Shown here: in pieces, positions 1 to 11,099 of the stretch
Layout: every line of letters begins with the position of its first letter
Numbering within the stretch: position 1 is the stretch's first letter
Assembly: GCF_017591425.1 (NCBI RefSeq)
Contig: NW_024464918.1
Span: forward strand, 4,648,001 to 4,712,000
DNA: 64,000 bases
Reading direction: 5' to 3'
Source: Ochotona curzoniae
Taxonomy: Eukaryota; Chordata; Mammalia; Lagomorpha; Ochotonidae
The notes under the pieces: generated by a model
Databases searched by the model: none
Told to the model about the DNA's origin: nothing
What the model saw: the letters and a program-made list of their open reading frames with translations, nothing else
Position numbers and translations under genes: made by a program

Positions 1-147
1 GAATCGACTGCTCCATGAGATCCCAGCTCCTGGCCCCCCCACAGTCACTGTGAGCTTGGAAAGTAAACCAGTGGATTGCAGTGCTCCTCCCTTGTCTCTG
101 TCAGCCTCCTAAACAAATAAAACAGATTAAAATTTAGAAAAAAAAAG
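1..147 (+). repeat. CSINE-type SINE, 3' part, cut by window start
   Basis: The stretch with AGTAAACCAGTGGATTGCAG followed by a CT-rich block, AAACAAATAAAA and an A-rich tail (about 120-147) is the 3' third of the tRNA-derived lagomorph SINE seen many times in this window. The head lies outside the window. The sequence is diverged, so this is an older copy. Confidence 0.6.
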
Positions 148-640
148 ACATATTAGCAAACGTGTTACACCCCACGTGCTGGATGGATTCACTAGCACTA
201 ATGTGGGAATCACAAAAAAGAGGCCCACTCCAGGCAGCCCCGCTTCCCCATCCCACAGGGATGGCTCCGTCCTTGGAGATCCTAGAGGGAATCTCTTGTG
301 TATCAGAAAATGGGTTTCCTTAACATGTGGGACAACTAGATGGTCTTCAACAACACAGTGCCTCCTTGGTGGAAGGGAGCCCACTTCCCAGGCTCTCAAC
401 CCTAACTGCGCAACCAAGGTACCCTGGAGGCGTCACTGCACGAGGTAGCCCAGGCTCTTCCCAGAGCTCTGCTTCAGCATGGCTGCGGATGGTGCCCCAT
501 CTCCCAGGCAGAGCTCTACATACAGGTGGGGTGAGAATCCAGAGAAGCACAAACTCAGGAAGGTTTGGGGCAGAGGGCAAACGCAAGGCTCCTGGGGAGC
601 AATAAACATTTCAGATGTTGGTGTAGATGAGAAAAAGAAC

Positions 641-980
641 CGGGCCCAGCGCGGTGGCGCAAGTGGTTAAGGTCCTCGCCTTGCACGCCCAGGATCCCAT
701 ATGGGCGCCGGTTCTATCCCAGCAGCCCCGCTTCCCTTCCAGCTCCCTGCCTGTGGCCTGGGAAAGCAGTCGGGGATGGCCCAAAGCTTTGGGACCCTGC
801 ACCTGTGTGGGAGACCCGGAAGAAGTTCCAGGATCCTGGCTTCAGATCAGCATAGCATCGGCCGTTGCGCTCACTTGGGGAGTGAATCATGGGACGGAAG
901 ATCTTCCTCTCTGTCTCTCCTCTCTGTATATCCGCCTTTCCAATAAACAAAATAATAAAAATAAAAAATCTTTAAAAAAA
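641..980 (+). repeat. Young CSINE (pika-type), full length, with target-site duplication
   Basis: This is a full-length tRNA-derived SINE transcribed by RNA polymerase III and mobilised by L1 proteins. A box A-like TGGCGCAAGTGG lies at 655-666 and a box B-like GGTTCTATCCC at 710-720. The body holds the GCTTTGGGACCCTGCACC block and the 3' end is AATAAA/TCTTT followed by A residues. The 12-bp target-site duplication GAGAAAAAGAAC is seen at 629-640 and again at 981-992, which fixes both ends. The short terminal A tail and perfect duplication indicate a fairly recent insertion. Open frames across it (for example 627-1100) are not genes. Confidence 0.95.
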
Positions 981-1369
981 GAGAAAAAGAACCTATGCTA
1001 CTTTGTCAACAGGAAGAATTGCAAGGAAAGTGCATTGGGGCAGAAATCCCAAACCCTATGCGACTTGACACAACTTGCTAAGATTGCATTCTGCTTTTAA
1101 TAACATTTATGCATTGCGTGGGATTATCTCAGGATTATACAACTGCTAAGGCATATTGAAATGTTTTTGAGCATAAAGCAAAATAAGAAAGATAATCTCA
1201 TCACTAACAGATAACCACCTTTAGGGTCTTTTAAGTTTGTTTTTTGGACATTTCCAATACAACACACTCTCACATCATCTATTGGTATGGAATCCCTCTG
1301 TCTGCACCAAGCCCACATCCTCACACTACACTTTGTTTGCTTGGCTGCTTATTGTTCCCTGGCTTCCCA

Positions 1370-1435
1370 CAGCCAGGGACTTTGTCTTGCTGCCATCCAT
1401 TAACCCAGTGTCTGCAGTCCCCAGTTCGCCACAGA
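1370..1435. repeat. Possible ancient L2-like fragment
   Basis: The phrase CCAGGGACTTTGTCTTGCTG resembles the 'summary' block near the L2 3' end. The match is short and nothing else around it confirms the class, so this is a weak call. Confidence 0.25.
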
Positions 1436-1749
1436 CAGCCCAGCAGTACATCTTCAGTGTTGTTAATGAGATGTTTCAAGATCGGGGATGCTAAAGACAG
1501 ATCTGGATAGGACAAACAGTTTGGCCGCTGACTTGGACAAGTTAACTGAAACCTGCTGACCATTACTTTCTCTCAACTACGTAAGGGCACAAGGAGAAGA
1601 CAGGTCTAAACAGCTTCTAGAAGGCACATAGTTGGTCCTAAGATGTTATCGACTGCATTACATACTTTGTCCTTATCTACAAAGTTTTGTTTTAAAAGAT
1701 TGAATTAGAGTTCTCCAGGGTGGTGTGGTCGATTAGGAAGGATCAGCAA

Positions 1750-1752
<3 letters not shown>

Positions 1753-1813
<61 letters not shown>
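1753..1813. repeat. (TC)n(CA)n compound microsatellite
   Basis: About 18 TC units run directly into about 12 CA units. The structure resembles an expanded CT-rich SINE tail, but no SINE body could be recognised upstream. Confidence 0.95.
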
Positions 1814-1815
<2 letters not shown>

Positions 1816-2257
1816 AGCATGAGAATTGGCACATAAGATTGTGAAGGCTGAGAAGATCCATGACTAAAGCCTGCAGATCCAGCAGTCAGTTGTTTTAACT
1901 CAGTCTTAATTCGAAGGCTCAACATCCCGGAGCACTGGAGCTTGGGGCAGAATCGCAGGATGCCCCAGCTGAGGCAGAGGCAAATCCTCCTGTCCCCTAC
2001 ATGCCTATGTGATTTGGGCCCTTAGCTAATCTGGACATGCTCACCTGCACTGGCAAGGCCATGCTTTACTCAGTTTACTAACTACAATGAAATCTTCCAG
2101 AAGCACACCTAGACACACATACACAGAGATATGATTATTCTTTGTGCCAAACCTGAGCTTTCTTAAAACCAGTCAAGTTGAAACACAAAAGTAACCATCA
2201 CAAAGATCAAAAACATGCACATCAATTTTTTGTTGTTTGGTTTCTATTTACCTGGTT

Positions 2258-2575
2258 TTTTTTTAGATGTATTCATTCTGAGTTATAGAGGGGGACACAT
2301 GCACACACACTCAGAGAAAGAGAGAGAAAGAAAAAACAGAGAGAATCTTTGATCAGCTGGTTCACTAACCAAATGGCCATAGTAGGCAGCAATGGGTCAG
2401 GCAGAAATCAGAATCCAAGTCTCCCACAGGGGTGGTGAGGGCCAAAACATGTGGGCCATTCTCCACTGCTTTTCCTAGGCTGTTAGCATGGAGGTGGGTC
2501 AGAAGTGGAGCAGCCAAGACACAAAACAACACCCATAAGGGATGCTGCCAGTGTCATAGATGTTACCCCCTTTGC
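2258..2575 (-). repeat. Old CSINE, antisense
   Basis: Read on the plus strand it shows the reverse-complement order of the SINE: a T-rich end, an AGAGAAAGAGAGAG tract, CTGGTTCACTAACCAAATGG, a CTCCCACAGGGGTG block, CTGCTTTTCCTAGGCTG and a GAAGTGGAGCAGCC block. It is substantially diverged from the young copies. A poly-purine stretch inside represents the SINE's CT-rich region. Confidence 0.85.
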
Positions 2576-2984
2576 AACAAGGCTGACCCCCTATCTGTTT
2601 GATTTCTATGCAACACAAATCATATGCTAGCTACTCGTTCATTTTGAGCTCATAGGTTCTCTCACTTTTCCATGAGATTTCCACAGCGCCTTCCTTCAAA
2701 GTGGCCAAAACCCTTAATAAGGAAATCAGTATAGACTGCAATTTCTCTTATAAGTTTAGAATGGTTCCTGTTTCTAGCCAGGAAGCTTTTGTATATTCAA
2801 CTTTGCTTTTGGTGATAGCTATCCTGTATTATTACTGTCAAGTTTGGAGGTTACTGCAAGAGCCTAGCACAGGTCAGTAACAATGGACGCCTGAGATGGG
2901 ACAGCCAGTGCATTCCAAGCGGTGATCAAACTAGCTTTGGGGAAGCCAGAACACCACTGAAGTACAGAATATACATGGAACTTT

Positions 2985-3299
2985 GACATCATGGCATAGC
3001 ATGTTAAGCTACTGCTCAGGACACCAGCATCTCAAAAAGGAGTGCTTCGGGTCAAGCTCCACCTGTTTCCCATGCAGGTTCCTACTAATGCATTCCTCCG
3101 GAGGCAACAGATGATGGCTCAAGAAGTCGAGTGTCTTACACTAATGTGGGAGACCAGATGGAGTTCCTGGCTCCTTGCTTCAGCATGGCCCACACCAGGC
3201 TACTAAGGGTATTTGGAAACTGACCCAGCAGATGCAATTTTCTCTCACTCACTCGTTTTCTGACTTTCAAATATTTTTTTTAATCTAAACTTTAAAAAA
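2985..3299 (+). repeat. Old CSINE
   Basis: The SINE order is visible: CATGGCATAGCATGTTAAGC at the head, CACCAGCATCTC, TGTGGGAGACCAGATGGAGT, CTCACTCACTC, and a TTCAAATATTTTTTTT tail. No box sequences are intact. It is an old copy with several small deletions. Confidence 0.8.
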
Positions 3300-3344
3300 C
3301 AAGAATATAGAGTCACAGAGTGCTGGGTATTGTTGCTGCCAATT

Positions 3345-3515
3345 CCTTTCCTGTGACTTAGATATTCCGTTTAACTTCTCTAGGCTTTGAGAGGCAAGGT
3401 GTTGAGCTTTGAGCTTATGGAGAAAGGATTAAATGTGATAAATGCTGTGCACATGTTTTTAGTACAGGGGCCTTGTGCACTGGAAACTTGAAATAACAGC
3501 AATTATTATTGAAAT
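3345..3515 (+). repeat. MIR-like ancient SINE relic
   Basis: The sequence passes from TGTGACTTAGAT and TTTAACTTCTCTAGGC to AGGATTAAATGTGATAAATG, the order expected for the core and 3' half of a mammalian-wide interspersed repeat. It is heavily diverged and the ends are approximate. Confidence 0.5.
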
Positions 3516-5370
3516 CTTACTATACATTAAAGCACCTGCAGCCCGGCTCCATTTCTGAAACAGATGGGGGCAAAGGTTTTAAACAGATGCCAAAGGCTGG
3601 ACAGATTTTCATGTCTTCTTTTTGGATTTTTTTTGCCAGCTGAGCAGTAGGAATAAGAGAAGAAAGAGGGGAGGGGACAAGGGCTCAGGCCTGAGTGGAA
3701 ACCACTGCTTCTCCAGGCATCACCCTCCCAAGACATCACTGACAGCCCATTCTCTATTTCCCCACTTCTGCATTAAGTTGTGTTTCGACTAAATCCTGAG
3801 GCTTTGCAAAAAGAAAAAGAATAAATCCCTGTATGATAGCTCCTCTCAGGTGAAAATGGGTTCCTGGGATGAAACCAGTAAGGCAAGCTGTTTTTTCATC
3901 ACAGGCTAAACTCTTTAGAGATTCAATGCAGAATAAATTTAGATTGTAACACTGAAGAGCTAAATAGCTACACAGTTACTAAGTTGAATAAAAATCGAAG
4001 CTCATGGCTCCTCCGGTGAAGCAGCCTTTGTGTCCACTGCTTTTAATCACCTGCTCTTTTCTTTCAGCAGAGAATTGCCTTCAGGTGGAGACTTGAGTCT
4101 TCCTCCCAGGAATGATGTGTTTCAGGAGCCAGGTTTGGGGTCAGAAGGAGCTGCAGGCAGAGCAGGTGTTCCCTGGGAGACGCTGTTGAAGGGACTGGGG
4201 AAGCCTGGGGTCAGCTTGGCCCTCCCTGACTCAGGTCCCAGAAATGGACTCATCTACATGGAGCGTGAAGAGAATGAGGCATGAGCCAGGACATCGACAC
4301 AGCACTGGACAGCGAGCACTCCAAATCCCAGGGAACCTTGCGTGTTTTCCTTCCAACCTGTTCCCCTCCACTCAGACATCCTCTCTTCAGGAAAAGGCCA
4401 AGAGTGATCAGAAGGCAGCTCCCAAAGCAGGGGGCCACAGTGGCATGCCCTCAAGCACTGTTTACAGAACAGCTGAGCACTGCGCATGAAGAGCAAACAG
4501 TCCTGGCAAGTGTGGCCCTGCAATCCACAGTCTACATAACAGAAGGGTAATGACATGGAAAGTGTACATTCTATGGTATGGGAGCTCAGGGCACAGGGAT
4601 TTGTGGCAACTTGAGGGGCCAAGGATGGAGGGGAGTTAGTCAGAATCTTCAGGGGGTGGTCCTGGAGAAGGATGGCTGAAAATGAGACCATGAAGAAAGG
4701 AGGGACGTGGGGGCAGGAGAGGCCTGGAAGAGGGCCCGGAGGTTCCAGCGTGTGCCTTTTGCTGCAGGGATTGTCAAGGCTGGATACTGTGTCTGCATTG
4801 GAGTTATGGTTCCCCCAGAGACTACAGCAGGGGTCTCTGGACATCCTTTCCTTGGCAGCTTGCTAGACTGGGGAACGCCCATCTCTCACATGGTGACCAT
4901 CTCATTGAGTAACATGGACTTGCTGGTAATCAAATCAACTGTGCCAGACTCGACTCAAAGACCTGGTAGAAATCTGTATTCTGAACAAATTGTATATGAA
5001 TCCCATTTGCACCCAAAGAAGCTTGTCTTTTAGTTCATTTTTCTATAAACTTATTGATCTCCCCTTGTATTTTATTGACTTTGAACATAGGCACACTGAT
5101 CTATTACAGTTTAGTGAATGACTCATTTCCCAAGAGCAAAGAGACATTTTGCAGGCCAAGGTTTGCTGATGATAACTTAACCCCTTTTGAATAATGCCTG
5201 CCTATTCCCTAAACGATGACTTCTGAAAATTCTAATGATTTGAAGTCTTGGGAAATGTAATTTAGAAGCTCATTACATACATTTCTTGTATAGATATTAT
5301 GCCTCCTCTGGATGGTCATTTACTCTTTGTTTGCTGACAGGTAAATCTGTCACACTGAAAATGTACTAAG
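3516..5370. other. No gene or repeat recognised
   Basis: This is an apparently single-copy stretch. It contains the window's longest uninterrupted frame outside low-complexity DNA, 196 codons on the minus strand (4254-4844). That frame shows no domain, signal peptide, family motif or recognisable relative, overlaps frames on the other strand, and is not called as a gene. Small poly-T and GA-rich patches occur near 3628 and 3660. Confidence 0.5.
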
Positions 5371-5374
5371 TGGG

Positions 5375-5545
5375 AGAGATACGATGGTGAGCAAAAGGCA
5401 GACACAGTCTTGGCCCTAACGGGATTTACACCCTAGTGAGTGGAAAGGCAACAGGCAGGTAGTCAGGGACTGTAACACTGAAACTATGCTACTGGCATAC
5501 ATGAATAAAAGACTGTGGAATAAAGAAGACAACATACAGAGAAAA
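5375..5545. repeat. Ancient mammalian interspersed repeat, class uncertain
   Basis: The run GATGGTGAGCAAAAGGCAGA, then CTTGGCCCTAACGGGATTTA, then CACCCTAGTGAGTGG follows a well-known ancient repeat pattern (accumulated goods, 'supply', 'amount fixed' phrase order) shared with the pieces near 16.3, 17.3, 25.0 and 61.0 kb. I am unsure whether it belongs to L2, MIR or another old family. Confidence 0.45.
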
Positions 5546-6044
5546 GAAACTAAAACACAGGGGATGAAGGAATTTTCCACATCATAAGAAAATAGTCTGG
5601 GCCTGGGTAAAATGAGTAGAACCAACTGAAATCAGACAGGATGACTGTGAGAAAGGTTCCAGGTTTAGAGCAAGTAGGAAGACACAGACTGACTATTAAA
5701 TAGGGCTCAGCTTCTAAATCCAGGGCTCAGAAAGAGTTATTCTAGACATGCACTCAAATCCATCAGCACCCTGTGTACTCAGCCAGTGACCTTGGCTGGC
5801 CAGAGACGGCAATCTGCTGTCCCTGTTGGAGGAGGCATCTTTGCATTCTGGGCATGGAGACAGGCTCCGAGTTGGTGGACTAGGCAACACACCCCCTACC
5901 ATTAGCACTCCTGTATTAGGTTTGAAAGGTTTTGTAATCATAATAAGTTGTATCTGTTAATTTGATAATTATGTCAGTATTTCCCAACTTCTAGTACATC
6001 ATGAGGTCAATCCCTAATTAAAGGAATACTGGTCTTGGTAACTG

Positions 6045-6165
6045 CAGAGATTTGCAAACCTTCCTGACACTACAGTCACCTGGACACAATCAGCCCACGG
6101 ACTCCGGCCAGCTCATGCCCCACTTGCCCGCTCCAGAAACCAATCCTGAGGTGAACGAGCAAAAA
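6045..6165. repeat. Possible MER5-like hAT relic
   Basis: GATTTGCAAACCTTCCTGAC followed by ACAGTCACCTGG and, further on, CAATCCTGAGGTGAACGAGC resembles the end of a short nonautonomous hAT element of the MER5 group. It is short and diverged, so confidence is low. Confidence 0.35.
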
Positions 6166-6600
6166 AATGTTAATATGATATGCACAAAATTTTGAGCCTA
6201 TGTGACCCACTAGATTTGTAGTTTTAATTTTAAATGTTTAAATTGCAATATACTTGTGATTTGAATTCTAAATGTCTGGGTAATTGGATTGTTTGCATTT
6301 GTAAACACTGTTCATTTGATGATCTGATCCATTATATCCAGCAGTTGAGATTACGCAGTTTTGAAAGTAGTATTTAAGTGCCCTAGGGAATGACATTCCA
6401 GTTGTAGGTTTGTCTACAACTGTTCCCTGGGAGAGTTGATCTTTTTCTTTTGTAGCTGTAACACAAATGTCAAATGGAAATTTAATTAAGATATGTTAAA
6501 TGTTATGGAAAATTTAATCTGGTAAATGTATATTCAACTATTAATCATGTTAACCAAGTAACAAATATTTCTTCTTTTTATAAAATAAAATACCTAGAAG
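6166..6600. other. AT-rich single-copy DNA with an interrupted palindrome
   Basis: No gene is seen. A short interrupted palindrome lies at 6385-6428: AGGGAA and CAGTTGTAG on the left are answered by CTACAACTG and TTCCCT on the right. Confidence 0.6.
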
Positions 6601-6902
6601 ACTCAGAATGATGGCTCAGTTGGCTAATTTTCACCCTGCAAGAACTGCGATCCCACATGGAAGCCAGTTTGTGTCCCAGCTGCTCCACTTCCTATCCAGC
6701 TCCCTGCCTGTGGCCTAAGAGGGCAGCAGAGGATGGCTCAAAGACTTGGGACCCTGCACCTTCACGGGAGGTGCTTTGGATCAGCTCAGCTCCAACTGTT
6801 GTGGCCACTTGGGGAATCAACCAGTAGATGAAGGATCCTTGTCCCTCCTTCTCTCCATAAATATGCCTTTCCAAGAAAAATGAGTAAATTATTTTTTAAA
6901 AA
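6601..6902 (+). repeat. CSINE, middle-aged
   Basis: Head GATGGCTCAGTTGGCTAA, then GATCCCACATGG, CTCCCTGCCTGTGGCC, CTTGGGACCCTGCACC, a CCACTTGGGGAATCAACC block and a TTCCAAGAAAAATGAGTAAA tail. A short imperfect flanking repeat (ACCTAGAAG at about 6592 and AACTAGAAT at about 6909) may be the target-site duplication. Confidence 0.9.
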
Positions 6903-6909
6903 GAAAATA

Positions 6910-8535
6910 ACTAGAATCATAATTAAAAGTAGGTGAGTTGTCAACTGAGAATAATGCTTAGGAAAAGCTACTGTTCTAAATTTTCTATTTTAAGACTTCA
7001 GTGTTAATAAAAATAAAAACAATAGTAAAGATTCTATTGAATAAATAAAACTGAGCCACATACAACACAAAACCCAATTAACAAACATGATAAAAAAAAA
7101 GAATACATAAAAACGGAGATAATAACAGGCTACAATCTGGTCCAGGGAAAGAAACACTGAATTCAGCCCAGATCAGAAGATTTGGAAAAACAAAGTCCCG
7201 TGAGGGGAGAAAAGAGTGTCCCAAGTACTAGAAAAAGAAGAGAAAGAGGATGAGCAGAGAAAGGTGAGGGGAAGGAGAGCTGTGTAAAGGCACAGGGCAG
7301 TCTTAGGCATGGGGAAATATAAAAAACAAGTTCATCCTGAAAGTGCAGAGATGCAGTGGAGAAAAGAGCTGGGATCCTGAGCATGGGGCAACTTGGGTCT
7401 TTAGCCTGGGAGCCACTGTTAGACTCCCAGGAGTCCTTTTCAGCTATTAGGGAGGCCTCCCCCACTTTTCTGCTGGCTGGCATTTCTCCCCTTGACAGCA
7501 GAAAGAGAACCATCCACCTACCTCCCCAAGAGGAGACATGAGAGAAAGAACAGAAGGTGAGGGCAGGTGTGGATAGGTCTGGCGATTCAGCGTCAGGAAA
7601 TTAAGAGCATTTCCCACGGGACAGCTTTGGTTGTTCCAGAAGGCGAGGGTTGCAGTCGATCACTGAGAAGGAAGTGGGGAGACAATGAGATTGCTGGGGT
7701 CAGCCTGGGTAGGATTATAGAGGAAGGATTGTAGAGTGACTGTAGAACAAACACAATCATGTTTACTCAACAACTCCAGTTGGCAGTTGATGATACAAGG
7801 AACCAATGCCAGAGGACATAGAAGCTGTCCCAGGAAACTGGGGGTCAGGAACTGGACGAGCTGAATATGAGGCCACCTGGGGCAAGACAAATTTGGGAAG
7901 GATGGTGGGAGAGTTGCAGCATTTGAGAATCATGAAGTGGGAGTGTGCATGTCGCTAGGCTCAGAGGAGAAGATGTCTGGGGCTAGTGCCAGGAGGATGG
8001 AGAAAACAGCACAGAAATGACAGGAGGGAGCTGGGAGGCTGCACACTCCTGTGACCCTGGAACATCTCTTGATAGGGCTGCAGGAGAAGGAAGTCTTCAG
8101 GACAGAACCAGATTTGAGTGAAAGTGCATTAATTCAACTGGTACACACTTCCACTTATCTTTTCTCTTACAGCTGATGAAACGAAAGCTCTGGTGACACG
8201 AATTAAAACCCACCCTTCCAGAATTTTCTCCTGCATACTGCAAATCAATTACTTCTAAACGATCTCAAACAATCTCAAATAGCAATTCACATTCCAGTTT
8301 GCTCCACATTCACACAAAGCATCTGAGTCATGCATGTCACATATCTCCTAGTTAAAAGAACCAAGCCAGTATTAGCATACGCAGTCCCAAACACAATGAA
8401 TAAGCTAAGCAATTAAGGAATTTTTTTGCAAGCTTGAAAATCTTGAATCGCTGTGAGATGCCTAACCTTTAGAAAATACTTTTGAGGAAACAATGAGGTG
8501 TAAAATTATTTCTTAACACATTAATAAATGGGTCC
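6910..8535. other. No gene or repeat recognised
   Basis: The first part (to about 7150) is A-rich. The purine-rich stretch at 7195-7280 generates open frames on both strands (for example 7163-7513 minus), but these show no protein family features. Confidence 0.5.
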
Positions 8536-8540
8536 TATCA

Positions 8541-8860
8541 GCATTGGGGTATAGAGGGTTAAGCTTCTGTAGGCGATGCTGGCATCACACAGATGACAGT
8601 TTGTGTCCCAGCTGCTCCACTACCAATCCATCTCCTTGCCAATGTGCCTGGGAAAGCAGTGGAAGATGGCCCAAGCATCCTTGGCTTGGTATCCTGCTTG
8701 ATGTGGGAGACCTGGATGAAGCTTCTGGATCCTGGCTTTGACCTGTCCCAACCCTAGCTGTTAGGGCCATTTGTGGAGTGAACCAGTAGATGCAAGATGT
8801 CTCTGTCTCCCCTTCTCTCTCTGAAACTCTACATTTCAAGTAAATAAATAAATAAAAAGT
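8541..8860 (+). repeat. CSINE, middle-aged
   Basis: Recognised by CCCAGCTGCTCCACTACC, GCCTGGGAAAGCAGTGGAAG, TGTGGGAGACCTGGATGAAG, GTGGAGTGAACCAGTAGATG and a terminal (AAAT)n run, AAGTAAATAAATAAATAAAA. The head is rearranged relative to the young copies. Confidence 0.9.
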
Positions 8861-9560
8861 TTGTCTTAAAATAGACACCAATATTTTTTGCATGTTTGTT
8901 TCAAAGAAGCCACACCAAAGATGAGGCAGGACCTCTTCTTCCTTGAGTGAATTTGGTGACATGTAGAGAAAATGTCAAAGGGCCTAGGATACTGGCATTC
9001 TACTTGTTCATTCTTTTGCTCCAAGAGCAAGAAACTCACAAATATCTATTTTTCAACATCACATAAACTCTGATTCCAGGCAAAGAAGGTCTTCTTTCAT
9101 TCCCATATTTTCTCTTTGAGGAGACAAAGAATCCTGAGGTCTATAGTTAGGTTCACTTATCAAAACTTAGATGCACTCGGGAGAAGGGCTTTCGCAAGAG
9201 CTGTACAAACTTGGCGCATAAAATACAATTTCCTTTGATGTGATTGTGGCACTTAAGTCAAAGCAGTTATCATTCAAACAGACTTACTGAGTGTCTTGTA
9301 GATTCTGGTCAGGAAGCCCTGAGTAGTAGGAATCCAAAGAGAAGGAGGTATAGTTAAACATGTAATACCACAAGTTATTTTGTAAAGAGCTTCTTAATGT
9401 GTCTTAATTAAAATACACCTTAACTAACCTCCAGGTACCCTGACAATGGTGTAGCTGGCCCAAACAGGGTGACCGGCGCGGTCAGCGACAGTCATGGCTT
9501 TCAGCTTCATGTCAATTAGCAGCCCTGACCCTCCTCATTCGAGATGAGCTTAGACGATTA
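8861..9560. other. No gene or repeat recognised
   Basis: Single-copy-looking DNA. A few CpGs sit close together near 9470-9485 but there is no CpG-island context. Confidence 0.5.
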
Positions 9561-9564
9561 TTCA

Positions 9565-9715
9565 GAAACTCTAGGATCCTTTTTCATCTGAGGAAGAACA
9601 CAACGGTAATACCTACCACAGACGCCTGCTGGCAGGAGCTGATGAGAGTCCATGCAGAATGCCTAGCCTGTGTACAGTTCTGTGTCTGTCCTCCTCTATC
9701 AACAGGTCATTACTG
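9565..9715 (+). repeat. MIR-like ancient SINE relic
   Basis: TTTTCATCTGAGGAAGAACA, GGTAATACCTACCACAG and GAATGCCTAGCCTGTG follow the MIR 3' order (the canonical 'TCATCTGTAAAATGGG', 'TACCTACC', 'GCCTAGCAC' blocks). Diverged; ends approximate. Confidence 0.5.
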
Positions 9716-10865
9716 TTAATTAGATACAACTGAAGCTAATGGTCATCTCCACTTCTTTTGCGACTTCCTGAATGCTCCACTTGGTGGGAACCCATCCTGG
9801 ACTACATGCCTCATGAGACCTCGGAACTCCCGCAGCATCTGCCACCGGAACCCCAGGATCCGAGTCTTGTTCAGGTAACAGCCTGGATTTTTCTCTGAGA
9901 AACGCTCTGTGAGCAGTCCCTGTCATTTCCTCTTTAGGGCCTTTTGTAAGATGATGGATAGCAGATCCCCGTTTCTGCTGTTGGTAAGCCACTGCACATT
10001 TGTATTTGTCATTATCACTCAATGCTGAAAGCCGAGTTAGTTGGGGGATGGAAACCCAGCAGGTGACAGAGTTGGTATTCCAGCATGTGGCAATGAAACC
10101 ATTCAGGTTCCACAGACAGGTTCCCCTGCTCTTTCACGAGATCTAACCCAGCCTGTGGCTTTAAATCACAGCGTCCATCGCACCACCTCAGGGAATCACC
10201 CAAAGCTATTTCTTTTTGTGTTTCTTGTTAACCATGGCTTGCATGGTCAGATACTGACCTAGATGAGACTTAGATAAAAGGAAATGGCAACATTACATCA
10301 CAATGCCAGGAAAGCAATTATTGCAAATAAGGAATGTTTACTAGAAAATGTCTGTCTTCGAATTCTCTTTGACAGGAGAAATAAATGACATCAGTCCTTC
10401 TGCCAGAGTCCTCTTCCTTGTTAATATCATGAAGTTTCTGGAGCCCAAACAATTCCTCCAGAAGACTTGTCTCTCCACATAATCATGCAAATATCTTATC
10501 GGTGGAACTCTTGACATCTGCTAGTTTTCCCAAAGTGCTTAATTGACTCCATATGGCGAATCTTTTGTGGAGACTTGATGCACGGCCACAGCGGGACCAT
10601 GAGCAGCTGTGGCCACCAAAGCCAGCGCCGCCCCCCCCCGCCCCGCCCCGGCCAGAGAAGCAAGCCCTTGCTGACACTAATGCGGGTGGGGGGAATCTGT
10701 GTCCTTACCTCTCAGTAATGTGGGGATGAGAAATATGAGAAATAGACCATGGGGCAAAGTTTGGAATTGTTCACAACCCATGTGTCCTAAAGTAGCTTCA
10801 ACTTTATATTTCATAGATGGTTAGAATGGAAAAAGAAAAGTCACCTACCCCATTTTCTCTTGTTT
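9716..10865. other. No gene recognised; contains a C-rich tract
   Basis: Apart from the C-run block at 10625-10652 this is ordinary-looking DNA. The minus-strand frames at 9720-10022 and 10483-10677 have no family features. Confidence 0.5.
10625..10652. repeat. C-run block (G-rich on the minus strand)
   Basis: Runs of nine, four and four C residues separated by single G residues lie at 10631-10639, 10641-10644 and 10646-10649, with further CC pairs on both sides. On the minus strand this could form a G-quadruplex. It is isolated and not part of a clear CpG island. Confidence 0.8.
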
Positions 10866-11095
10866 ATTAACTTATTTGACAGGCAGAGAAACAAAGACAT
10901 ATCGACAGACAGAGGCAGAACAAAAAGAAGAAAAAGAGACCCAAGCTGCTAGCCCACTCCCCAGATGCCCATAATGGCGGGAGCTGGGCTGAGGCCAGAA
11001 GTGGAAGCCAGAGATTGAGCCCAGGTCTCCGGCATGAATGGCAGAGACCTAACTGCCTGAGCCATCACGTGTTGCCTCCCAGGGTCCTGGAGCCA
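10866..11095 (-). repeat. Old CSINE, antisense, partial
   Basis: The reverse-complement SINE order is seen: TTATTTGACAGGCAGAGAAA, a purine-rich stretch, ATGCCCATAATGGCGGGAGC, GAGCCCAGGTCTCC, GAGCCATCACGTGTTGCC and CTCCCAGGGTCC. The copy stops before the tRNA-derived head. Confidence 0.75.
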
Positions 11096-11099
11096 GAGT

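Noticed and set aside
655..720. A tRNA gene (box A and box B present)
   Set aside because: The boxes belong to the tRNA-derived head of a CSINE; no tRNA cloverleaf is maintained.
627..1100. 157-codon plus-strand frame
   Set aside because: Almost entirely within a full-length CSINE with perfect target-site duplication.
1753..1813. CRISPR-like direct repeats
   Set aside because: Simple dinucleotide arrays only; no spaced repeat-spacer pattern anywhere in the window, and the DNA is mammalian.
10618..10680. CpG island or promoter
   Set aside because: Only a few CpGs over less than 100 bp and no extended GC-rich context.
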